Shown piece after piece: positions 15,682 to 23,539 of a DNA stretch of 38,861 bases; within the stretch, counting starts at the first letter, position 1; each line of letters starts with the position of its first letter. Below the pieces are notes generated by a model, which saw only the letters and a program-made list of their open reading frames with translations, searched no databases and had not been told where the DNA came from. Source of the stretch: a virus. The position numbers were made by a program, and so were the translations under genes. Where the stretch lies: positions 1 to 38,861 of IMG/VR virus record IMGVR_UViG_3300029813_000534. The stretch is one strand, 5' to 3'.

Positions 15682-16016
15682 TTTTTCGGATTCGACCTCG
15701 GCATGTTTTTTCCTTTCTGCTCGACAAAAACAGATTCAAGACCTTCGCAAACTTTCTCTAGATAAAAAACGAATTGCGAGGAGTCCAACAGCTTTTTAAC
15801 ATCATCAAGTTGCAGGTTTTTTTCGTCAAAAGAAAGCCCTGCCCAGATGACAACAGCTATCTTGGTGATGCCGACTTTGCCGGCCATTATACTTGGTCCC
15901 AGTTCGAAAATTGAAGTCCCTAATTCTTTTTCAAGATTCTCAAGCGCCTCCCATTCAAAGCGAAGTTGGCGAGTTTTGCCGTCTTTCAGTGTAATCGGTA
16001 TAGACTTTACAGGCAT
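15657..16016 (-). CDS. Tail assembly chaperone, short form
   Basis: The 119-residue protein lies between the tail-tube gene and the tape measure, as the lambda gpG-like chaperone does. It opens with PVKSIPITLKDGKTRQLRFEW, has a helical middle (ALENLEKELGTSIFEL) and ends with VIPGKNT after the slip site. Translation normally stops at 15657; a fraction of ribosomes should shift -1 at the A6 run at codons 111-112 and continue to 15304. No family signature beyond context and fusion logic was needed for the call. Confidence 0.8.
   Translation of the reverse strand: MPVKSIPITLKDGKTRQLRFEWEALENLEKELGTSIFELGPSIMAGKVGITKIAVVIWAGLSFDEKNLQLDDVKKLLDSSQFVFYLEKVCEGLESVFVEQKGKNMPRSNPKKVIPGKNT
15680..15686 (-). 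promoter_or_regulatory. Programmed -1 ribosomal frameshift site AAAAAAG
   Basis: On the - strand, codons 110-112 of the short chaperone read CCG AAA AAA, followed by GTT. Slipping back one base on the A6 run gives AGT TAT ACC TGG and joins two frames that together form one coherent chaperone. The frame is not the canonical A-AAA-AAG phasing, so slippage probably relies on Lys-tRNA re-pairing on the A run. The shift direction (-1) agrees with most siphophages. Confidence 0.75.
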
Positions 16017-16037
16017 ATCTCTCTACTCCTACCTCCC

Positions 16038-16439
16038 TTAGCTTTCAGGTGTGGGCGCAAGTACGCCGGTTCCCTTGAGCGAGAATGTTATCGTTGCTGC
16101 ATCCTCAGACGGTGCCGGGAAAGTCAAGCTTGTAAGACGAGCACTGCCCGTCACCTCAAATGTGCCATCTGCGAGAACAAGCGTAACTGTTATTGCGGAA
16201 CGGGTGAAATAATGAGTTGTTAAAAGTTTTTTTGCTGCATCTGCATAAATGTAGAGCCCGTCGCCGTCGATTGCCCAATCTCTGCGTCCGGCGATATTCT
16301 CGTCCCACCAATCTGAATCCCTGTTTGTAAGGTCAATTATCGCCTGATTTAATGTGAGTGTGAAAGTGCGGCTTTCTGCAAGCGCAGAACTATTGATTTT
16401 TAGAACGCATAGCTTTCCAGCTACTCCTAATGTTGGCAT
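16038..16439 (-). CDS. Major tail tube protein (TP901-1-like)
   Basis: The 133-residue protein opens with MPTLGVAGKLCVLKINSSAL and is rich in strands with a conserved-looking central DLTNRDSDWWDENIAGRRDW (residues 36-55) and a final beta sandwich, the pattern of TP901-1-type major tail proteins. It sits between the terminator and the chaperone, the expected position. No sheath gene is present, so a flexible non-contractile tail is expected. Confidence 0.85.
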   Translation of the reverse strand: MPTLGVAGKLCVLKINSSALAESRTFTLTLNQAIIDLTNRDSDWWDENIAGRRDWAIDGDGLYIYADAAKKLLTTHYFTRSAITVTLVLADGTFEVTGSARLTSLTFPAPSEDAATITFSLKGTGVLAPTPES

Positions 16440-16470
16440 TTTTTTACCTCCTAAAAAGTTTCATTTTATT

Positions 16471-16905
16471 TTACGAACTCGGAGCCATTTGAAACCTGAA
16501 TCTTGCAACTCCGTGTTTCACGGGTCCTCCAGACTCCGCCGAATCGTCTATAATATCGCTATAGTCCAGAATTGCTATATACGGGTCGTCATAGTCAGTT
16601 ATGGATAAAGCCGAGGAAGTTATGGCCTGGACTACATTGTTCATCATCTCAGAGATTTCCTTATCTCCTGGATACTTACTCCAAGCATCCACAATAACCA
16701 CATTGTCCTCCGCCTCCGTGTCTCTTGTGGTAAACGATGCGGAGGGTCCTCCGATGGGAGTTCCGAAAGCTATATAAGGCCATACGACATCGTTCTCCAC
16801 ATTCCCTTTGTTATAGACCCTGTAATCTTTCGTCAGGTCGTGTTCATCAAGCCTTTTATAGAAAGCATCCAGCAGTTGTTTGAATCCGAGCTTTCGTGTC
16901 GTCAT
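16471..16905 (-). CDS. Tail terminator / DUF3168-like tail completion protein
   Basis: The 144-residue protein has the start KLGFKQLLDAFYKRLDEH, then WPYIAFGTPI, DAWSKYPGDKEISEMMNNVV and a C-terminal strand VARFRFQMAPSS, which is the pattern of DUF3168/tail-terminator proteins that cap the tail tube at the head end. Its place just before the tube gene supports this. It follows the glycosyltransferase cassette, which separates it from the other head-tail joining genes. Confidence 0.75.
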   Translation of the reverse strand: MTTRKLGFKQLLDAFYKRLDEHDLTKDYRVYNKGNVENDVVWPYIAFGTPIGGPSASFTTRDTEAEDNVVIVDAWSKYPGDKEISEMMNNVVQAITSSALSITDYDDPYIAILDYSDIIDDSAESGGPVKHGVARFRFQMAPSS

Positions 16906-16914
16906 CTCATATCC

Positions 16915-19512
16915 TCATTGATACCTGTTTATCACGTTGTGTATTCCATGCTTTTGCAGAAAATAATGGGATGAGAAAGAACGTCTGTGAAAGTTATAAT
17001 CCGGCTCATCTATAGTTTTCATATGGATAGCCTTTGCATCCAGGCATACCGCAGCCTTCCATTTTGTCTTCACCAACCCCAGAAAAAAGTCTATATGCTC
17101 CCACCCAACCTTTATCTTATCGTCCCAGAGGACATCGTAGAAAAGCTCGCTCCTAGCGAGGAAGAAGTTCACGACCTGGTCGGCTGTCCTGTAGGAGCTT
17201 CCGTTCACGCTGTGGATGACACTGTTCGCCGGCCAGCGTAGGAGGAATCCGTCCCTAAACTCGAATCTCAGGCCCCGGCAGTATTCCTCTCCCCCATATG
17301 GGTCACCGTTTTCATATTCAAGGACTCCGGAGACGAGACCCAGGCTTTCATCATCCTCGAGAACCGAAAGCATCCTCTTCACGGACTCCGAGTCAGTCAG
17401 CTTTATATCATCGTCCATAATCAAGATGTATTTTTCCCCCATTTTTTTGGTTATTGCGTTTCTCCCTGCCGAGATGCCACTGTCGAATGGCAGGCGGATT
17501 ATCTGATGCCCGTCCTTCTCCAGCTCCTGGTACCTGCGTGCCTTCTCGTCCGTGACCGTGCCGTCGTCCGCTATATGAAGTTTGTAGCGGTAGGGGAAAT
17601 GCTCCTCTATGGCATCGAGCGTCTTGAAAAATGTCCTTTCCCTGAGGAATGTCTTGATGCCGATGGCGAAGACATCGCCTCGCAGTCTGCGTCTTGGCCT
17701 CGCAGTCTTCACTCCGAGCTCCTTCTTTATAATCGTCGAACTGATTCCCTTCGTATAAGGGAGGATCACCAGCTTGCCACCACACTCTCTCACGTATTCC
17801 TTCCCAGGACAGGAATCCCAGTCGTCGCCGTGGACGAGATAGTCGGGGCTTATGCCGAGCTTTTTGAGGTCGTCGGTCGGGTCCGTGTCGTTCTGCCTTA
17901 TTATCCTGTCGACTATCTTCAGGGATTCTATGACTCTCAGCCTCTGTTCGAAAGGAACAAAGGGTCTGGCTTTGTATCCTTCGGCGGCCTCGTCGGTGAG
18001 AACCCCCACTATGAGTTTATGCCCCAGGGTTTTGGACTTTTCCAGAATATTGAGATGGCCATAATGGAAAAAATCCCAGATTCCACCTATGAATACCGTC
18101 CTGTTCTTTTTGAAGAAATTGCGGTCTATCGCCCTGCAGTCTCTCCAGTATTTGTAGTCCCGGTCGGGAATTGTCCATTTCGGGCCGTACCTTTCGGCCA
18201 GATATCTCTCCGGGGGGTTCGGGACAAAACAGTGCTTGCCCATGAAAACCATCTCCCGCAGGTTCTCAAACAGTTCCACCGAGAAGACATGCGGCAGGAA
18301 GACCATATTTTTACCCCATCTTTCATTCTCGTCCGGACCGAAGGCACCGTGCCAGCACCATACACCCTTCCTGAAGAAGAAAAACAGATCGAGCTTTATC
18401 CCGTTCCTCTTGAAACTGAGCTCCATCCTTTTCCCTTCGTGTTCCCATTCCTTATAGAGTTCGAACCCGGCGGATTTGAATTCCTTTATGAAAACATCCC
18501 AGAACTTCAAATGCTCCTCGGGGAGTCCGATATCTATGTCAGGGTCGTAGGCTATAAAGGCTCTCTGCCTCACCGCACCCAGGCATGTCCCGGCCTCGAG
18601 CCACCATTTGCAGCCATGCCCCTCCAGGATGCGGATGGCCAAGGCTAAGTTTTCATCTTTTACATCAATGGATGCTCCCCTCCACACATGTCTTATAGGA
18701 TTCACCTTATTGAATGAGGAGTTGGAGAATTCTATCCCCCATTTTTTTCCGAACTGCTGATAGCCCACAGATCTCGCTCGGTATTTCCGATATTCCGCGT
18801 TGTGCATATCTTTCTTGTGGAACATCCAAGTATCCGGCGTATAGGCAACCCTGAACGGGTCTTTTTTCAATACCGGTTTCTCATCCTTGAATACAGGATT
18901 GCCGTCTTCGTCTGTCTCGTATTTAAGTCGCAGAAAGAAATCCGAGTGCTCAAATGCTGTCTTGAACTGTTCGTCCCATTTAACCTCATCCCATACTTCT
19001 TTTCGCATCATGAAGACATTAAGGATGAGATCACAGAGGAAATATTTAATGTCTCCGACGGCTTTCCACTCCGGGCTTGTTACTTCCTCTATATAATGCG
19101 TATTGCCATCTATCCATGTATTCGCCTCGTAGTGCTGATCTCTTATGAGGGTGAGCTTCAGGAGTCCCCCGACAATATCGATCTCCTTTTCAGCCTCCAA
19201 TATCTTCCGCCACATGTGGAGGTTCGTATGCTCCGTAAAGACAATATCGTCTTCCACAATGACTATGTATTTGTATTCCTGGGGGATAAGCTCCAGGGCC
19301 TCGTTTCTGGTGCCAGCCACTCCCAAGTCAAAAGGCAACTCCAGAATTTCGCATTTATGTTCGGAGCAGAATTTCGTTTTCTCTGAATTCGGATATCCAT
19401 TGTCCCCAATGAAGATGGCAATGTCGGGATAATACCGTCTTATGGATTCTATGCAACGGAAGAGGAGTTCGTCCCGCAGAAAAGTTGTGATCAGAACTGC
19501 CGTGTCCCTCAT
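16915..19512 (-). CDS. Four-domain GT2-LicD-cytidylyltransferase-GT2 glycan-modifying enzyme
   Basis: The 865-residue chain starts at the ATG whose TGA overlap (ATGA) with the preceding glycosyltransferase stop implies coupling; a longer upstream frame is ignored. Domains: GT-A/GT2 fold at about 5-265 with an acidic IVEDDIVF motif (EDD 87-89); a LicD/fukutin-like phosphotransferase at about 285-450 with WLEAGTCLGAVR and catalytic-type Asp323, Asp325 and Asp327; a cytidylyltransferase at about 470-598 with HYGH (483-486) and GISST (589-593); and a second GT2 domain at about 613-865 with MDDDI (Asp 700-702). Known relatives make CDP-activated choline, ethanolamine, glycerol or ribitol and transfer the phospho-group to sugars. 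I infer a self-contained enzyme that builds and phosphodiester-decorates a glycan. It is intact in all four active-site motifs. Confidence 0.85.
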   Translation of the reverse strand: MRDTAVLITTFLRDELLFRCIESIRRYYPDIAIFIGDNGYPNSEKTKFCSEHKCEILELPFDLGVAGTRNEALELIPQEYKYIVIVEDDIVFTEHTNLHMWRKILEAEKEIDIVGGLLKLTLIRDQHYEANTWIDGNTHYIEEVTSPEWKAVGDIKYFLCDLILNVFMMRKEVWDEVKWDEQFKTAFEHSDFFLRLKYETDEDGNPVFKDEKPVLKKDPFRVAYTPDTWMFHKKDMHNAEYRKYRARSVGYQQFGKKWGIEFSNSSFNKVNPIRHVWRGASIDVKDENLALAIRILEGHGCKWWLEAGTCLGAVRQRAFIAYDPDIDIGLPEEHLKFWDVFIKEFKSAGFELYKEWEHEGKRMELSFKRNGIKLDLFFFFRKGVWCWHGAFGPDENERWGKNMVFLPHVFSVELFENLREMVFMGKHCFVPNPPERYLAERYGPKWTIPDRDYKYWRDCRAIDRNFFKKNRTVFIGGIWDFFHYGHLNILEKSKTLGHKLIVGVLTDEAAEGYKARPFVPFEQRLRVIESLKIVDRIIRQNDTDPTDDLKKLGISPDYLVHGDDWDSCPGKEYVRECGGKLVILPYTKGISSTIIKKELGVKTARPRRRLRGDVFAIGIKTFLRERTFFKTLDAIEEHFPYRYKLHIADDGTVTDEKARRYQELEKDGHQIIRLPFDSGISAGRNAITKKMGEKYILIMDDDIKLTDSESVKRMLSVLEDDESLGLVSGVLEYENGDPYGGEEYCRGLRFEFRDGFLLRWPANSVIHSVNGSSYRTADQVVNFFLARSELFYDVLWDDKIKVGWEHIDFFLGLVKTKWKAAVCLDAKAIHMKTIDEPDYNFHRRSFSSHYFLQKHGIHNVINRYQ

Positions 19513-20216
19513 CCCAGTATCTCCTTCACCAGAGGCTGATCGAACAGCGTTTTTGAATCCTTTTCGAAATCCTTCTTTTTGTATTTGTCGACTTCGTCCT
19601 TCTTCCACATCCTGGCCGCGTACCAGTTGTGATAAACGGTGGGTTTGCCATCCAGGTAATAATTGTCCCCGAAAGCCCCGGAGTAGAATTTCTCTCCCTT
19701 TGGCTCGTAACCAGAGAAGATTCTCAATATTTCATATCCCAGCTCAGTTATGTCATAGTAGATTTTCCTTCCCACATCATGGAAGTCCCTTGCTATGAAA
19801 CTCAATTTATTTTCAAGGAAAAACTTCCGCTCGAAGAACATGAAGCAGGGATGGATCGGCTTGAGTTCGCCACCGCCCGCGGCGATCAGCCTTCTTTCGG
19901 GAACCGATTTGTAAAGTGCGATGAGTTCGGAGTCCCAGCCCTCCCTCTGCAGGTGGGCATCAATATCCAAAACCAGACAGAAACGGCGACCGGCGTTCTT
20001 CAGCGCCAGGTCAAGACCCATGCCATGTCCAATGTTCCTGTTCAGCATAATCGCCTTGATCTCTTCCTGCTCCTTCAGCCATTTAACGGAGCCGTCCTCT
20101 GAATTGTTGTCTACGATCACAATCTCATAATCTAAATGCGTGAATTTTTTGATGGAGTTGACCAATAGTTTCATCCAATCCAGACAGTTCCAGGTTACCG
20201 AGAGTATCGATATCAT
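19509..20216 (-). CDS. Family 2 glycosyltransferase
   Basis: The 235-residue protein is a compact GT2 enzyme: the start ISILSVTWNCLDWMKLLVNS, a nucleotide-binding strand IVIVDNNSEDGS (32-43), NIGHGMGLDLAL, and the DxD metal motif LVLDIDA (Asp84, Asp86). It would transfer a sugar from a nucleotide donor; donor and acceptor are unknown. It is followed at an ATGA overlap by the four-domain enzyme and preceded by a methyltransferase-like gene, so the three form one cassette. Confidence 0.85.
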   Translation of the reverse strand: MISILSVTWNCLDWMKLLVNSIKKFTHLDYEIVIVDNNSEDGSVKWLKEQEEIKAIMLNRNIGHGMGLDLALKNAGRRFCLVLDIDAHLQREGWDSELIALYKSVPERRLIAAGGGELKPIHPCFMFFERKFFLENKLSFIARDFHDVGRKIYYDITELGYEILRIFSGYEPKGEKFYSGAFGDNYYLDGKPTVYHNWYAARMWKKDEVDKYKKKDFEKDSKTLFDQPLVKEILG

Positions 20217-20220
20217 TTTC

Positions 20221-20760
20221 TCACTCTTTTATCAGAAGCCCGATTCCGTACTGGTATTTCCTAAATGACCACTTGTAGAAAAACATTTTTGTATATTCCT
20301 TATTATTCTTCACGAGCTCATCCCAGAATTTTCTAACCCAGACTTGCTCGGTCATAATGTCATGGAAGGCGATAATGTTTTCGGTCAGGGGACCGTACAT
20401 CTCATAGTCCATCTTCACATCTTTATAATCGTGGGCCGCATCAATGAAAAGGAGGTTAATGGAGTTTCCGTTGAGTGCGGTTTTCAGCTTTTCAAGAGTA
20501 GTTTGATCATGCGTATTGCCGATGATTTCCGGGGTACTGAACTCGGTCGAGATATCTATTCCGATATGGCGAGCTCCAAGAAATCTCTCATAGTATGGTT
20601 CCTGATTATTCGTGCACACACCGAGTTCCACGACGATCGGATTCTCGATGCCCCTATTCCTGAAATAAGTCTCGCAGAATTCAAGGAAAAGCTGCCACTC
20701 TTTCGGCCATTGGCCAGGATGGTGGCTTTTCATCAGAGCGTCGAAATCCTTGATATTCAT
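20221..20760 (-). CDS. Class I SAM methyltransferase, CmcI/Methyltransf_24-like
   Basis: The 179-residue protein has a Rossmann-type motif I VVELGVCTNNQ (43-53), an acidic ribose-binding-type Asp69 in IGIDIS, and LLFIDAAHDYKDVKMDYEMY (103-122) followed by IIAFHDI (129-135), typical of cephalosporin-hydroxylase/sugar O-methyltransferase-like enzymes in polysaccharide clusters. It probably methylates a sugar in the product of the neighbouring glycosyltransferases. It has a good ribosome site (ACGAGGGATTA), and its gene opens the cassette. Confidence 0.75.
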   Translation of the reverse strand: MNIKDFDALMKSHHPGQWPKEWQLFLEFCETYFRNRGIENPIVVELGVCTNNQEPYYERFLGARHIGIDISTEFSTPEIIGNTHDQTTLEKLKTALNGNSINLLFIDAAHDYKDVKMDYEMYGPLTENIIAFHDIMTEQVWVRKFWDELVKNNKEYTKMFFYKWSFRKYQYGIGLLIKE

Positions 20761-20821
20761 ATTAATCCCTCGTCCTTGTCAGACTTGGCTAACCAATTTA
20801 ATTCTAAATAAGACGAAGCCC

Positions 20822-21277
20822 TCATATCTTCTTAAACTCCTTTTTCAGTCCTTTCTCTATGTCGCCTTCGTGCATGAAGAAAGCCGGATAGAGATAAGGT
20901 TTGCCCGACTGGTTATACTGCCTACCGAGCTTGTCCTTGCCTACAAAGCCGTGTTCTATGCGCCTTGCGTATTTGACATTCGAGCCGACCGCAACAGCTA
21001 AACCACTTGGACCTGGGGGCTGTCCCACTCCATCGCCCCTCTTTGCACCGCTACCGACTCGCCCTTCACTCATCCCGCTTCCCGCCCAGTTCGTGGAGAC
21101 AGAGCCTCTAAGTCGCCCAGTTTTAACAGGGCAACCTTCCTTAGCCGATGTCTCGACCTTGAACCCTGTTTTCAAGAGGATTTTCTTCACCGCCTGTCGC
21201 TGTTTTTCAGTCCACTTCTTGACATCTATCACCGCCTTTTCCGTCCCTACCATCCTCACGCTAATCTGATCAGCCAT
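20822..21277 (-). CDS. HK97 gp10-like head-tail joining protein
   Basis: The start is placed at the ATG that overlaps the preceding stop by one base (TAATG), giving 151 residues; a longer frame from 21337 lies over the upstream gene. The protein has the gp10-type sequence CPVKTGRLRGSVSTNW (about 48-63), a Gly-rich loop, then VKYARRIEHGFVGKDKLG and YLYPAFFMHEGDI near the C-terminus. Such proteins act at the head-tail junction. The next gene downstream is the methyltransferase of the glycan cassette. Confidence 0.85.
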   Translation of the reverse strand: MADQISVRMVGTEKAVIDVKKWTEKQRQAVKKILLKTGFKVETSAKEGCPVKTGRLRGSVSTNWAGSGMSEGRVGSGAKRGDGVGQPPGPSGLAVAVGSNVKYARRIEHGFVGKDKLGRQYNQSGKPYLYPAFFMHEGDIEKGLKKEFKKI

Positions 21278-21627
21278 TATACATCCCTCGTTATCTCCGT
21301 AAGGGAGAGCTTCAGGTATTTTCCTTGCTCGCTCCAATCCTGGACAAGCTTTATCTCGAACATCCGGCTGTTATGGACTATAACCTGTCCTCCCTTTATC
21401 CCATTTAGGTATTCGCAGTAGCCGTAGTAGTCGGGGTTTGTCGTCTTCTTGTCATAGGCAATCATTTGCTCGTCCGTTTTCCTGTCCAGTGTCTCGAATC
21501 GGAACGGCACATTGGTATAAACAGTAGTGTATGTGATCGTGCCTCCGCCGCCCATAGAATCCGGACTACCTGCCTTAGTCCTTTCTTTTATATCGACTTT
21601 GGTATCGAGAAGCGTTGCAAAGCTCAT
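21277..21627 (-). CDS. Head-tail adaptor (stopper-type) protein
   Basis: The 116-residue protein has the size, strand-rich pattern and position of phage head-closure (stopper) proteins: a start SFATLLDTKVDIKERT, a Gly-rich loop, VPFRFETLDRK, and the end MFEIKLVQDWSEQGKYLKLSL. It lies between a 160-residue protein and the gp10-like gene. Assignment combines the family-like end motif with order. Confidence 0.75.
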   Translation of the reverse strand: MSFATLLDTKVDIKERTKAGSPDSMGGGGTITYTTVYTNVPFRFETLDRKTDEQMIAYDKKTTNPDYYGYCEYLNGIKGGQVIVHNSRMFEIKLVQDWSEQGKYLKLSLTEITRDV

Positions 21628-22110
21628 TTAGATTCCTTTGATTTCCTTGGTTTTTCTGTTCCGCTTCTTTTCTACCTTCTTCTCCACGAAGATATCTTCC
21701 TCCTTAATCTCTGTTGAAGCATCAGGTAGTGTCACCTGCTCTTCTGGAATCGTCTTGACTTTTAAGATTATGCTTGTGGGATTGACGCCCCATTTCCCAT
21801 AAGGCGATGGTCTCATCGGTGCTTCCTCACATATAAGCTTTATTCTCGAGACTATCTTCTCTCCGACATCGAGTTCAATCAAAAACTCCGCCACAACTCC
21901 CGTTTTCGCATTGATCTGCATAAGGCTTGCATCTATCAGCCTTGTGCTAAAAGCCAATTTTAGCCATTCGACTGGCTCTTTATAGATATCCAACCAGGAC
22001 AATTGAGTGTAGTCAGCCATCTGTTTCCAGTCTCTCCTCTTCCAAGCTGCAAGGAATTTAGCCAGCACCCACTCTGGACTGTCCTTTTCGTATTTTTTTG
22101 GGTCAATCAT
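21628..22110 (-). CDS. Unknown head-tail region protein, NTF2-like appearance
   Basis: The 160-residue protein opens with helices (PEWVLAKFLAAWKRRDWKQMADY) followed by strands with EFLIELDVGEKIVSRIKL and SIILKVKTI, a pattern like small NTF2-fold proteins, then ends in a long Lys/Glu-rich tail (VEKKVEKKRNRKTKEIKGI). The function is unknown. Its position between the connector-like gene and the head-tail adaptor suggests a structural or assembly role. Confidence 0.55.
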   Translation of the reverse strand: MIDPKKYEKDSPEWVLAKFLAAWKRRDWKQMADYTQLSWLDIYKEPVEWLKLAFSTRLIDASLMQINAKTGVVAEFLIELDVGEKIVSRIKLICEEAPMRPSPYGKWGVNPTSIILKVKTIPEEQVTLPDASTEIKEEDIFVEKKVEKKRNRKTKEIKGI

Positions 22111-22119
22111 TCGTTCCTC

Positions 22120-23235
22120 CTATAAGTCTCTTTTTGTAAATAGATCCAGCTCGGCCAGCAGGTCTGAAGGCAGGGCCTCTTTAAGGTCCTGAAGCGTGTA
22201 AGAGTAGACCGAGCCTATCTTCTCGCTTTTTATACTGGAGTCCTTCTTCGCCTTCTCGTATTTGTATTTCACGAGCTCTATGCAGATCTGCTCAAGTGAG
22301 TCGGGGATAATCACATAGCCGGCCTTGCAGGAGACGAAAATGTCCTTGAATCCCCCGCTGAACTCGGACGGGAGATGGATGATCCCGTTCTCGAGGTCCT
22401 CCTCGTATCCGCCCAGCGGTTTGCCTGGCACTTCGAGGTAAGAATACTGGTTCAAAGCATAGACATTCTGCTTCTCGAAGAGCTGGGTCGACGGCCATCC
22501 GTTGTAGTCGCTGTTGGAGACCGAGGCCTCCCAGTCGGTTTTTCCAGCTATGGCCACGGCCATATCGGAGAGTGTTTTGTAGATTAAGAATGTAAGCTCG
22601 GCCTCCGGGATGCCGTCCACCGAAAGGATGACTCCCGTTTTCGTTACCCTTGCGTAGGCGTTGTAAGCGGTCAGAGACGTATGCTTTATCTTTATCGCGT
22701 TGAGCGTCCCATCACAGATCTGGATGATCTCTGTGACGGGGTAGTCGTCGAGAATGAGCTTGGCACCTTCGCCACTATAGCGCCTGAGTGTGTAGGTAGT
22801 CGTCTTCAGCGTCCTTCCGCAGTGCCGGTTCAGGAAATCGGAGGTGCGGTTGATCAGTTGCTCAATGAGATAAGTCCCTTTGATCTTGAGCGTCTGCTCG
22901 TTCGCCGTCCCCAGGGAATTGAGCTGCCCAGTCTTGAGCAGTTCGGGAGAACTTGCATCTGGGTGGCAAATCCTTCCCGCCTCCCAGTTGGGTACACTGG
23001 CATTTATGTAGTCGACGAGCTTCTTTATCGTTTCGTATGCCGTCGCTGTCAGGTCGAGATTGGCGTCCTCCGCAGCGTCATGTATCAATATGAGTCGGTC
23101 GATTGCAATCTGTACTGTCGCTGTGGATGCGGAGCCGGAGTAATAAATCCAGAAAGCGCTCTCTTGGGCGATCATGCTGGGAAGAGCAAGCACCTCGTCG
23201 ACAGTCGTCAATGAAATCGCTGTATCTAAAGTCAT
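22120..23235 (-). CDS. Head-tail connector-like protein
   Basis: The 371-residue protein has a helical first part (residues 1-110), a middle with TSDFLNRHCGRTLKTTTYTLRR (about 131-152) and beta strands, and the end IPDSLEQICIELVKYKYEKA followed by a KIGSVYSYTLQDL region. Such endings occur in HK97 gp6/gp15-type adaptor proteins that dock under the portal. It is unusually long for an adaptor, the extra being the N-terminal helical part. It follows the two head proteins below and precedes the other joining genes. Confidence 0.7.
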   Translation of the reverse strand: MTLDTAISLTTVDEVLALPSMIAQESAFWIYYSGSASTATVQIAIDRLILIHDAAEDANLDLTATAYETIKKLVDYINASVPNWEAGRICHPDASSPELLKTGQLNSLGTANEQTLKIKGTYLIEQLINRTSDFLNRHCGRTLKTTTYTLRRYSGEGAKLILDDYPVTEIIQICDGTLNAIKIKHTSLTAYNAYARVTKTGVILSVDGIPEAELTFLIYKTLSDMAVAIAGKTDWEASVSNSDYNGWPSTQLFEKQNVYALNQYSYLEVPGKPLGGYEEDLENGIIHLPSEFSGGFKDIFVSCKAGYVIIPDSLEQICIELVKYKYEKAKKDSSIKSEKIGSVYSYTLQDLKEALPSDLLAELDLFTKRDL

Positions 23236-23246
23236 CTTTCACTCCT

Positions 23247-23537
23247 TCATAACAAAGTCCCACCGACCCGGAATTTATCGACCTTCCCATGCAGCTTCCA
23301 TCCGGGGGATTCCACATATGCCTGCATATCCCAGATTCCCGCATCATCCAGTTCTCCGGGTCCGGACACATAAAAAATCTTCGTTGCATCCTTTTTTTCG
23401 GCATCCCAGGAAGCCCGGCCTCCGCTCGGCTTTTTGTATTTTATTATCATCACCGTGGCTTCTGATATATCGGTACCCACATCCAGCACAATCTCAACTC
23501 CGACATCTCCGACATAGGCGTCGTATTCGTGTTCCAT
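23247..23537 (-). CDS. Small beta-rich phage structural protein
   Basis: The start is placed at ATG 23537, whose Shine-Dalgarno (GGAGG) has good spacing; a GTG at 23543 overlapping the previous stop is too close to it. The 96-residue protein is mostly strands with VEIVLDVGTDISEATVMIIK, then KPSGG and W-DAEKKDATKIFYV, an Ig-like baseplate/fibre-domain pattern (BppU-like) known in phages. In this operon it sits among head-tail genes, so a decoration role is inferred. Confidence 0.65.
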   Translation of the reverse strand: MEHEYDAYVGDVGVEIVLDVGTDISEATVMIIKYKKPSGGRASWDAEKKDATKIFYVSGPGELDDAGIWDMQAYVESPGWKLHGKVDKFRVGGTLL

Positions 23538-23539
23538 GA

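Noticed and set aside
17506-18648. Long + strand open frame of 380 codons opposite the four-domain enzyme
   Set aside because: It is an antisense shadow: the - strand frame has intact active-site motifs, and the + frame shows no family features.
19513-19608. Extra 32 N-terminal residues of the four-domain enzyme
   Set aside because: They lie over the end of the preceding glycosyltransferase gene in another frame; the ATGA overlap marks the real start.
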